From a virus, in IMG/VR virus record IMGVR_UViG_3300030329_002613, positions 1 through 43,508 of that record: DNA of 43,508 nucleotides; one strand, given 5' to 3'. Position numbers and translations under genes: made by a program. The notes below the pieces were generated by a model, which was not told where the DNA came from, did no database searches, and saw only the letters and a program-made list of their open reading frames with translations. Position 1 is the first letter of the stretch. Every line of letters starts with the position of its first letter. This document shows positions 29,201 to 35,269 of this stretch, piece after piece.

Positions 29201-32200
29201 ACGCCATATAGTAAAAATGAGTATGCAATGTTGACGTCAGGATTTTTAGGTAATATGAAAACATCTCTAAGGTCTTCTGCATTACTTACGTATTTACCAG
29301 TTAACCCTCCAACCACACGGTTATACGATGCTAGTGGTAAGAAGTTTTGGGAATATGAACATGGACAACCGGCAAAAGATATAGCGTTAATTTTAGCTGA
29401 TCATTTTTTCAATGGGAATAAAGTTGATTTAAAGAAGTTAAGAGAAGGTTATGAGGTTGGTATTATTCATCGTGATTTCAATAATAATATTGGTAGATTA
29501 TTTAAAGACCGAATGAACTTTGATTATAAGATAGGTGACAAACCTCCAAAAAGATGGTATAGTATATATACTGGAGCTGGACCGTCACATGCTACAAGGA
29601 ATATTTATACTGGTGAAATACACGGAGAAATTCAAGCAGCTAATTGGAAAAGAATTAAAGCAAATACGCAGAAGATATTAAGACAACATAATGCTACGGC
29701 TAAACAAATCGGTATATTAGAATCTAAAGACATTAAACAAGCCGCTGAAAATTCACGCGCTATAGATAGAGCTCTAGAATTAGGTAGAAAGTTAAATAAA
29801 GAAAGAAGAGGTATTAGTGTTTGGGATTTAGATGACACGTTAATTAGAAGTAAATCTGGAGTTAGAGCTAGAATACCTAATCCGGAAGGAGCGCCAAAAC
29901 CTGGTAGAAAAGTTATATTCTTAGCGGGTGGAGCTGGTAGTGGAAAATCAAATGTTGTTAAACAATTAGGTTTAGAAAAACAAGGATTTAAGATTGTTAA
30001 TCAAGATATATCATTAGAATGGTTAAAAAAGAATTCTGGATTACCAGAAAATATGAAAGATCTTACGCCAGAACAATTATCTAAATTAGGTAAATTACAA
30101 TGGGAAGCTAGAAAAATTGCCGCTCGTAAGCAGATGAAGTTTCAAGGTAAGGGAGATGGTATAATTGTTGATGGTACTGGCGGATCTATGAAAGTAATGG
30201 AGAAGCAAGTTAAAGAATTCAAAGATAAAGGATATGACGTACAAATGGTTTTTGTAGAAACATCTTTAGAAACAGCTTTAGCTAGAAATAGAGAGAGAAA
30301 AGAACGAACGTTAAAAGATAAAATAGTAATTAGAAATCATGAAAAAGTACAGAGTAATAAAGAAGGTTTTAGGAAGCTATTTGGTAATAATTTTGCAGAA
30401 GTTAAAACAGACAATCTCAAAATAGGTGATCTTATGCCAGCTGACCTTGTAACGAAGTTAGATGCGTTTACTAAAGGTTATGAAAATCGTAGACTAACAG
30501 CGGAAGAGTTTGCTATAGAAGGTGGTGATATACTAGGTAAAGGAGGTAAATTTGATTTCGTAGAATTTAATGTTATTACAAAGGGAGAAAAAGGGCCTTT
30601 CTTTAATAAGGCTGTAAAGAGAGTTAATAAGTTTGGTAATGAACATAATTATATCTTAACAGCTAGACCACCCGAAGCCGCACCACACATAAGACAGTTT
30701 TTGAAATCACAAGGACTAGATATACCTTTAGAAAATATAACTGGACTAGGTAATAGCACGGCTCAAGCTAAAGCATTATGGATGTTAAAAAGGTTTGAAG
30801 AAGGATATAATGATTTCTATTTTGCTGATGATGCTATTGCCAATGTAAAAGAAGTTAAGAATGTTTTAGATCAATTAGATGTTAAATCTAAAGTTCAACA
30901 AGCTATGCAATTTAGTAAGGACAAATTAAATAGTGATGTTAATAAGATTATGGAAGGCTCGCTAGGAGTAGAAGCTGGAAAAATATTTACCAAAGCAGAG
31001 GCTAAAGTAAGAGGCGTAGATATAAAAAGAAGAAGAATATTTATGCCTGATTCAGCCGCTGATTTAGAACTATTAATAGAACCTTTGTACGGTAAAGGAA
31101 AAGAAGGTATTAAAAACAAAAAATGGTTTGAAAAGAACTTCCTTAAACCTTGGGAAAGAGGTGTTAACGATTTAAACACTGCTAGACAAACTATACTTAA
31201 TGACTACATGTCATTACGTAAGATGAACAAAGATGTTGTTAAAAGATTAGATAAAGCTGTTGAAGGTACTAACTTTACTAATGATCAAGCGATAAGAGTT
31301 TACATTTGGAATAAAAATGGTTTTAAAATTCCTGATTTAGCAAAATCATCAGAAACAAGATTAGTTGAACACGTTAAGAGTGATCCTAAGTTATTAGATT
31401 ACGCTGAAAATATTACTAGATTAACTAAAATAGAAACTGGTCTCAAAGAACCAAAAGCTGAATGGTGGGCAGAAACTTTAGCATCTGAAGTCAGTGAAAC
31501 TGGAAGGACTGTTGATAGAGCTAAATACATTAATGATTGGATAGAGGCTAAAAATGAAATATTTTCCGAAACTAATCTCAACAAAATGGAATCGAAGTTA
31601 GGTACAAGATGGAGGGAGTCCATGGAAGATATGTTAAATAGAATGGAGACGGGTAGAACTAGAGGTAGAGATATGGGTAGAATAGGTAATCAAATAATGA
31701 ATTATCTAAATGGATCTGTTGGTGCAATAATGAACTTAAATACTAGATCTGCAACACTACAGTTGATATCTACTGTTAACTTTATTAATCACGCTGAAAA
31801 TAATCCTTTAGCTGCTAGTAGAGCATTTGCTAATCAAAAACAATATTGGAAAGACTTTATGTTTATAATGAACTCTGATATGTTAAAACAAAGACGTGCT
31901 GGATTAAAGATAAATGTTACGGAAGCTGAACTTGCCGCAGCTGCAGAAGGTAAAGGTAATAAAGCTAAAAGAGCTTTAGCTTGGATATTAAAACAAGGTT
32001 ATATTCCTACAAAAATTGCAGATAGTTTTGCAATATCAGCTGGTGGTGCTACATACTATCGTAATAGAATTAGAATGTATGAAAAACAAGGGCTCGATGT
32101 TAAAACCGCGGAGAAAAAAGCTTGGCAAGATTTTCAAGCGATAGCCGAAAGAACACAGCAATCATCAAGAGCCGATCTATTATCTAAACAGCAAACGTCA

Positions 32201-33229
32201 TTTGAAGGTAGATTAATATTACCATTTTCAAATACACCTTTACAGATGAATAGAATTATGTTAAAAGAAATGTTAGATTTATCTAAAGGTAGATATGAAG
32301 GTGCTTTTGGAGAAAATTCTTTTACTAATAAGATGAGTAAGATAGCTTATTATGGTGCTATTCAATCTTTAATATTTGCAGGATTACAATCTGGATTATT
32401 CGCTTTAATGGCTAATAGCGATGATGAAGAAAAGATTACTGAGAAAAAAGTTAGAACAATAAACACGATGACAGATTCTTTTTTAAGAGGTATGGGTATA
32501 CAAGGCGCTGTATTATCTGGTGTTAAAAATGCTGTGCTTAAATTTATAGATGAAAATGAAAAAGGCTTTAGAGCAGATTATGATGAAGTTGGAGAGGCAT
32601 TATTAAATATATCGCCAACTATAGGTTCTAAAATTACTAAACTAGATGGAGCTGGAAATACTTATAATTACAATAGAAAAGAAATAAAAGAAAAAGGTTT
32701 AAGTTTAGACAATACAAAAGGCATAGAAGCTAGTACTCAAGCTATAGAGGCTATAACAAATGTACCTGTAAATAGAGCTCTTCGTAAAGTTCAAAATATT
32801 CAAGGGGCTTTAGATAAACAAAACGAAGCTTGGCAAAGGGTTATGATGTTATTAGGTTGGAGTAAGTGGGACGTTGGAGCTATAGAAAAGAAAAAGCCAA
32901 AAACAAAAGAAGAAAAAAAGATACAAAAAGAGAAAAAAGAATCTGAAAAGATTAGGGAAAAACAAAAGCAATTAAATAAACAAATTGAACAAGAAAAAAT
33001 ATTAGAGAAAAAAGGTTTATTACAAAACCCAACATGTAGTAGAGTTAGTAGTAAAGGTGTTAGATGTAAAAACCCTGTTGACAAAGCGGGACAAAGATGT
33101 ACTATACATGAAAAGGTAGAAGGTAGAAAAGATGGTAAGAAAGTTCAATGTAAGAAGGTCAAAAAAGACGGTAAAAGATGTAAAATGCAAACAAGTAATA
33201 AATCAGGTTATTGTTATTATCACGATTAA
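23207..33229 (+). CDS. 3340-aa giant virion protein with protease, kinase-phosphatase and zinc-finger segments
   Basis: Probable ejected polyvalent protein. Order of what is visible: an N-terminal Ala/Lys/Glu coiled coil (residues 1-110); helical regions; a zinc-metallopeptidase site AMHEVIHRV with H1105, E1106 and H1109; a basic helical middle; at about 2205-2550 a HAD phosphatase motif I WDLDDT (D2207, D2209), then a P-loop GGAGSGKS (2241-2248, K2247) with IIVDGTGG and basic ARNRERKER after it, then HAD motif II LTAR (T2485) and acidic motif FADDA (D2541, D2542); a hydrophobic segment near 3045-3070 (GAIQSLIFAGLQSGLFALMA); and two Cys/His fingers at 3277-3301 and 3315-3339. No RNA-polymerase DxDGD motif was found, so I do not call it a virion polymerase. 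The P-loop part resembles zeta-toxin/polynucleotide-kinase-like enzymes. Confidence 0.75.
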   Translation: MTELQAKEIISYGRSQGFTKQQIMSLLNTRAQQLKEAQAKADAQAKADTQTKTAETEVQAETEEVKPYAFKTRAEKKPWTMKEEAEKVSLAKEEEEKEKNKKLEEEAKIASKNAMINAAIDMNPTYQLFKKGSELWREYFPKDEEGEVDDGLSAEEKNKKYKDTAEKHGHNLYDQDSIESSYFNLIMPSLKDAALAGVPSSGADAKKALALQMKFSGKFPGVGINTATGEIDFKILDADIDASINYFQNEKKNNAIQESILNYQNDDGTVNLEQQQIDIEQNGRNAGYGLEYDQDIIALQDAGKHEEADKLAKEKGYVKLEDRETGKLIGYVEEDVEETAQMTAKQYTPTTVQRMYKDAYFDLVGMSNIINEADDQNIMGAAGLLQKGVDLLTGNFAETKQAAKLIAEQGDLVAGLKKLPGNSRYAKEFNQKLMQFKAMNRALQINMDPSALEEENIIKEKFIAPAFGVTTNDEYVEAFNNIKDLNNIRSMSSVERPDDSILFGHILKGIAPKGYPIRNLVEGGTEVTRDLLPLMAEVAVTKKVGGAAVSRFAGRLAAMGKAKSKSRTYRNFINLYAANAAKKTSDIVKAAEKTRLGALGVSAAKETAVLAGADIVRKEITSPLFGLEAHPFVINTETGDFTPTFAAALGAGNSIAKGVTRDWARMNKGWFGTKMAQISAFNPFPTTTARWTQGVVGASAGTGSFMFANFVQSNLDQLRSEHGGFYNVDNVKKKYLDEVDDNGNPIYTDEQATKMAQQEYDEIFGFGHMAKTYIGMRMLGTIPKSQNPFGALGTTAEAMRTDILAMKGSTKYTRKAAKLMGIKEGSDPEVIEKTKEVLISKAKNETEVKKIEAAAEELHTYNDIAQAKKMAKEHNVYVSGIMNTSTLGNKIISGQKLTTKEAQKFAELTEYEYNFIKAKLKQRGSSVEQLEVLDAQREAYKGVSDLIEGERIYGPAKAKTFKDMLDYQDITSEIKSLKEQIKENPASEGINKNKIKALEAKKEALNEKMGNDYANYKAEVKRKAKQYNDLMKVYSGRLEADGRYEVMGIMRYAEKLMQRDASLKTIEQAMKVAKQSEGFYDRYTDQIFINKEVSNRNMNPGTAMHEVIHRVLRNSLKNKEGILTEAGINVIESFRDIIKAKDPRAYEIINKRVDINYKYDSNGKEKPKEQYYEEYLNTYFDALTREQIKYSKTTGEILSDFVMPFVRKVPAYQNWRRGKKYSTETGKDLYNMMRDFHKSSKEGQVVEGAVELGKEGPKMEKGEGPVQQAKDIQLRVEEQQIKRLGYKKPERNPGENDAAYEARVNETPVAELKRLTKAEWQRENMSDAYLKLFGDKAIGVKGLLDGVILGGKTPISGENVFGKSKEKFVEDVKGEVKEWFMKFDPTLNDNLSAYMNLMVSKKKPGILDKYEKEKFAKDTEGRKEDKGGIPKDYGADLTKTPEEILIAKQEREARKKLEAERTFKKEFEKEFGDKKELFDNVKDVVIRTWSGKLPEITSEKLKPALQKDFRRELMIPIKNTMGTGPEYIKFLEKFYKLRRHIPQKTWVRFERRQPRDERIFTEVEIESMSRKQTKRAIEEGRIPKGTNLNAGNTLWRYKDPTLEQFIQFFMGVGTKSPSSSKGTRKTALAEEIGVEWAFDATFDALRNPAVISKRAEVNSLLKRKTVENELEVIGKQLERNPDIQFAKDVLEKSSRETQDYFYANRPEFLNKIYEKGATPEGISVAFDIAYPAGIKTKDGLKSLKKGIVKEYHKLLKPWFEIDGRYKEQKRDSKFQTIEEYIVSTDIAKDNIAVKKFFGTNDNTALHRNIPQRKQYAEFNRDNLSIKKENLAVKKYGKKFEDLNPKQKEAVRDQAVVDAIRTKGHVENGDIGFSRSMVYFRSKTDKVNKLLKQGVWAGDLVGDYLSAVHPKLVDYKRHKANVSKGLPPRIELIFKDGKSRFHKMPESSVYDGKQKTTKEMVEGNISEKEKAMRKENADFHWEQMIETFEIASDLVKSSNTPYSKNEYAMLTSGFLGNMKTSLRSSALLTYLPVNPPTTRLYDASGKKFWEYEHGQPAKDIALILADHFFNGNKVDLKKLREGYEVGIIHRDFNNNIGRLFKDRMNFDYKIGDKPPKRWYSIYTGAGPSHATRNIYTGEIHGEIQAANWKRIKANTQKILRQHNATAKQIGILESKDIKQAAENSRAIDRALELGRKLNKERRGISVWDLDDTLIRSKSGVRARIPNPEGAPKPGRKVIFLAGGAGSGKSNVVKQLGLEKQGFKIVNQDISLEWLKKNSGLPENMKDLTPEQLSKLGKLQWEARKIAARKQMKFQGKGDGIIVDGTGGSMKVMEKQVKEFKDKGYDVQMVFVETSLETALARNRERKERTLKDKIVIRNHEKVQSNKEGFRKLFGNNFAEVKTDNLKIGDLMPADLVTKLDAFTKGYENRRLTAEEFAIEGGDILGKGGKFDFVEFNVITKGEKGPFFNKAVKRVNKFGNEHNYILTARPPEAAPHIRQFLKSQGLDIPLENITGLGNSTAQAKALWMLKRFEEGYNDFYFADDAIANVKEVKNVLDQLDVKSKVQQAMQFSKDKLNSDVNKIMEGSLGVEAGKIFTKAEAKVRGVDIKRRRIFMPDSAADLELLIEPLYGKGKEGIKNKKWFEKNFLKPWERGVNDLNTARQTILNDYMSLRKMNKDVVKRLDKAVEGTNFTNDQAIRVYIWNKNGFKIPDLAKSSETRLVEHVKSDPKLLDYAENITRLTKIETGLKEPKAEWWAETLASEVSETGRTVDRAKYINDWIEAKNEIFSETNLNKMESKLGTRWRESMEDMLNRMETGRTRGRDMGRIGNQIMNYLNGSVGAIMNLNTRSATLQLISTVNFINHAENNPLAASRAFANQKQYWKDFMFIMNSDMLKQRRAGLKINVTEAELAAAAEGKGNKAKRALAWILKQGYIPTKIADSFAISAGGATYYRNRIRMYEKQGLDVKTAEKKAWQDFQAIAERTQQSSRADLLSKQQTSFEGRLILPFSNTPLQMNRIMLKEMLDLSKGRYEGAFGENSFTNKMSKIAYYGAIQSLIFAGLQSGLFALMANSDDEEKITEKKVRTINTMTDSFLRGMGIQGAVLSGVKNAVLKFIDENEKGFRADYDEVGEALLNISPTIGSKITKLDGAGNTYNYNRKEIKEKGLSLDNTKGIEASTQAIEAITNVPVNRALRKVQNIQGALDKQNEAWQRVMMLLGWSKWDVGAIEKKKPKTKEEKKIQKEKKESEKIREKQKQLNKQIEQEKILEKKGLLQNPTCSRVSSKGVRCKNPVDKAGQRCTIHEKVEGRKDGKKVQCKKVKKDGKRCKMQTSNKSGYCYYHD

Positions 33230-33230
33230 T

Positions 33231-34280
33231 ATGAAAAAACTAATACTACTATTATTAATAGTTATCACGGCTTGTGCAACTCCAAAAGACTGTTGTTCAC
33301 AGGGTTTAAAGAAATATTTTAAGTTTGCAACGTTTTATGCCGCGGCTAGTGGAGGAACCTCTATATCAGACGTAGACGTATTCTCTGTTAAGAACGGATT
33401 AGAGACATCGACAATTAAAACTCCATTTGACTATAATTTAGCTTTTGGTATTAGAAAGATTGCTAGATTCGGATATGAGAATAGAGCTAATACATTTTAT
33501 GATGGTACAGAAACATCTTGGTCTGATGGCGCTAATATAGGTAAAGTATCTGGTTTAGAGTTTTTATTTGAGACAGATATTAAAAGACAAGAAGGGGTTG
33601 ATTACATAGATCAACATCACTTTATAAGGTATGTAGCTGATAGGTATATAGTTAAAGGTGAATATTTACAAGATGGTTTTGCCGATATAGAATATTTCGA
33701 AACATCACAAAGATATAGACACAAGATAGGAAAGCTATCATTAAATATAGGTGCTGTTCAAAGAATGTCAGAACCGTATGGTTATGATCCACTAGCAGAA
33801 TGGTTGTTAGACAATGGTGATATACATTATACATATCTAGCTTTACAAGAGGGTTACAATGTAGACGTGTATAATTCTATTTACACAGACCCATCTGGAG
33901 AAGTTGTTGCTACGAGTCCAGAAGTTTGGGAGGAAGTTGTTATACCACAAATGTTATCTGATTATACTGAGAAAAAAAGAAATGAGTTAGATAGGCAAAT
34001 GCAACAATCGTTAGTAATAGGTTTAGATTATTATTATTATAAGAAAAACTTTTGGCTACACACTTGGTTAAATTTAATACCTTGGCATTATGATGATGGT
34101 GGAACTTTCTCTTATCATAATTATAATAACGGTGATCAATGGTATGATTATTCAGGTGGAATGATATTTGGATACAAAATAAATAAACATTTGGGGACGT
34201 TTGTAGAGGGTAAATATAATAAGTATTGGAATAGAGAGTGGTACGACTTTAAGTGTGGAGTAAATTATGTAATCTTTTAA
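33231..34280 (+). CDS. Signal-bearing lipoprotein, probable outer-membrane beta-barrel
   Basis: 349 aa from ATG 33231, one base after the giant gene. The start gives a classic signal peptide MKKLILLLLIVITAC with a lipobox-like ITAC, so C15 may be lipidated. A longer in-frame start at 33132 lies inside the giant gene and is rejected. The mature part is rich in aromatic beta strands (YFKFATFYAAASGGTS, LSLNIGAVQRMSEPYG, GMIFGYKINKHLGTFVEG) and ends VNYVIF, a terminal Phe as in outer-membrane barrels. I recall near relatives in uncultured marine phages, always of unknown function. It opens an envelope cassette running to 38512. Possible roles are receptor masking or superinfection exclusion (inference). 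Confidence 0.65.
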   Translation: MKKLILLLLIVITACATPKDCCSQGLKKYFKFATFYAAASGGTSISDVDVFSVKNGLETSTIKTPFDYNLAFGIRKIARFGYENRANTFYDGTETSWSDGANIGKVSGLEFLFETDIKRQEGVDYIDQHHFIRYVADRYIVKGEYLQDGFADIEYFETSQRYRHKIGKLSLNIGAVQRMSEPYGYDPLAEWLLDNGDIHYTYLALQEGYNVDVYNSIYTDPSGEVVATSPEVWEEVVIPQMLSDYTEKKRNELDRQMQQSLVIGLDYYYYKKNFWLHTWLNLIPWHYDDGGTFSYHNYNNGDQWYDYSGGMIFGYKINKHLGTFVEGKYNKYWNREWYDFKCGVNYVIF

Positions 34281-34283
34281 GGT

Positions 34284-34637
34284 ATGATAAAATGTAAAAG
34301 AAGATATATGCACGGTAAAAGGCGGAGGAAATCTCCGTTAAAAGTAGACTTAACTAAAAAAGAAGGTCTTGGACCTAGAGAAAAAGAAACGGATGTAGTA
34401 AAGTTTGAGATGGGTAATCCATTGGGATTTGAAAACCCAGTGGCTAGACAAAAAATGTACGAAAAAACAGAAACAGAAAACATAGAAAAACAATCTGCAG
34501 TAAAAACAAGACCAATGGTTTTTACAATGGGCCCGACTGATGGGACTGAGAAAAAAACAACTGGACTTACTAATCCTTTTTTTCCTAAAATAGGGGGAAG
34601 TAGAAAAAAATCAAAGAATGGCAAAAGAACTAAATGA
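34284..34637 (+). CDS. Small basic protein of unknown function
   Basis: 117 aa, strongly basic at both ends: MIKCKRRYMHGKRRRKSP at the start and GGSRKKSKNGKRTK at the end. There is no signal peptide, no membrane segment and little predicted order, so it may bind nucleic acid or negatively charged virion parts. Its last 20 bases overlap the start of the next gene, and it begins 3 bases after the lipoprotein stop, which supports translation as part of the same operon. A same-sized frame on the opposite strand is less likely because it breaks the operon direction. I do not recognise a characterised family. Confidence 0.55.
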   Translation: MIKCKRRYMHGKRRRKSPLKVDLTKKEGLGPREKETDVVKFEMGNPLGFENPVARQKMYEKTETENIEKQSAVKTRPMVFTMGPTDGTEKKTTGLTNPFFPKIGGSRKKSKNGKRTK

Positions 34638-34896
34638 AGATACTGGTTTTACAGTCAGTATAAAAACACTAGTAGCAATAGGAGCCGCTATCACAACGAT
34701 TGTAGGTATGTGGTTCGCATTACAAGCGGATATTGCGGAAGCGAAAGAATTACCAGTGCCACCACCAGCCGAGGTCACTAGAATGGAGTTTGATATGAAA
34801 GATCAAATGATACGACAAACCATTATCACCACTCAAGAGGATGTTAAAGAAATTAAGAAAACTCTAGAAAAGATAGAGGATAAAATTTATGAATAA
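34618..34896 (+). CDS. Membrane-anchored coiled-coil protein
   Basis: 92 aa: about 14 polar residues, one hydrophobic helix (IKTLVAIGAAITTIVGMWFA, residues about 15-36), a Pro-rich linker (ELPVPPPAE), and a charged C-terminal coiled coil (about residues 60-92). Single-helix anchor plus coiled coil is the shape of inner-membrane spanins and of some holin partners, but lysis function cannot be shown from sequence. It starts inside the preceding gene (20-base overlap) and its TAA is directly followed by the ATG of the next gene, so the three are translationally linked. Confidence 0.6.
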   Translation: MAKELNEDTGFTVSIKTLVAIGAAITTIVGMWFALQADIAEAKELPVPPPAEVTRMEFDMKDQMIRQTIITTQEDVKEIKKTLEKIEDKIYE

Positions 34897-35268
34897 ATGG
34901 AAAAAATAGATACTACCTGGAGAGTTTTCGCTACCTATATGCTAATATTAATATTTGTGTTGATTTGTGGAGGTGCTTTTGGTCAAAATCCTTGTGATGA
35001 GGAAATTTGTGTAGTTGAATTTAATGCTGGTTGGAATGAATCTAATGGGGTTGATTACTTAAATAAATTAACAGATTGTGGTGTTAAGAAAATAAGTATA
35101 GATGAAGGTACTTGGCAAAAAGAATATGGAATCATAGTTGTACCTACTATCATCGTTTTTAACGGTGAAGAGGTTAAAAGATTCCAAGCGGATTTAAGTT
35201 TTAAAATGGCCGCAACTAAAGAAGAAGTACAAGAAGTTGTTGACGAAATTATAATGAGCGCTTTTTAA
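34897..35268 (+). CDS. Exported thioredoxin-fold protein lacking the CxxC site
   Basis: 123 aa with an N-terminal hydrophobic signal or anchor (TYMLILIFVLICGGAFG, residues about 13-29) followed by a thioredoxin-like domain: CVVEFNAGWNESNG occupies the strand and active-site position (where WCxxC would be, both Cys replaced: W-N-E-S-N), and the cis-Pro region reads IIVVPTIIVFNGEEVKRF. The redox cysteines are absent, so it should not catalyse disulfide exchange in the usual way; two other Cys (NPCDEEIC) lie at the front of the mature protein. It sits immediately before the Cys-rich secreted protein, one base apart, and could act as a non-catalytic chaperone or binding partner (inference). Confidence 0.7.
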   Translation: MEKIDTTWRVFATYMLILIFVLICGGAFGQNPCDEEICVVEFNAGWNESNGVDYLNKLTDCGVKKISIDEGTWQKEYGIIVVPTIIVFNGEEVKRFQADLSFKMAATKEEVQEVVDEIIMSAF

Positions 35269-35269
35269 T

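Noticed and set aside
23207-33229. Virion RNA polymerase in the giant protein
   Set aside because: Size and position resemble N4 or crAss-like giants, but no DxDGD-type motif was found by eye; other enzymatic motifs are present instead.
33132-33230. Longer start for the lipoprotein gene inside the end of the giant gene
   Set aside because: It would add 33 basic residues ahead of a perfect signal peptide; ATG 33231 lies one base after the previous stop and gives MKKLILLLLIVITAC.
34277-34624. Opposite-strand frame of similar length over the small basic gene
   Set aside because: Phe/Leu-rich shadow; the plus-strand frame fits the operon spacing on both sides and overlaps the next start by 20 bases.
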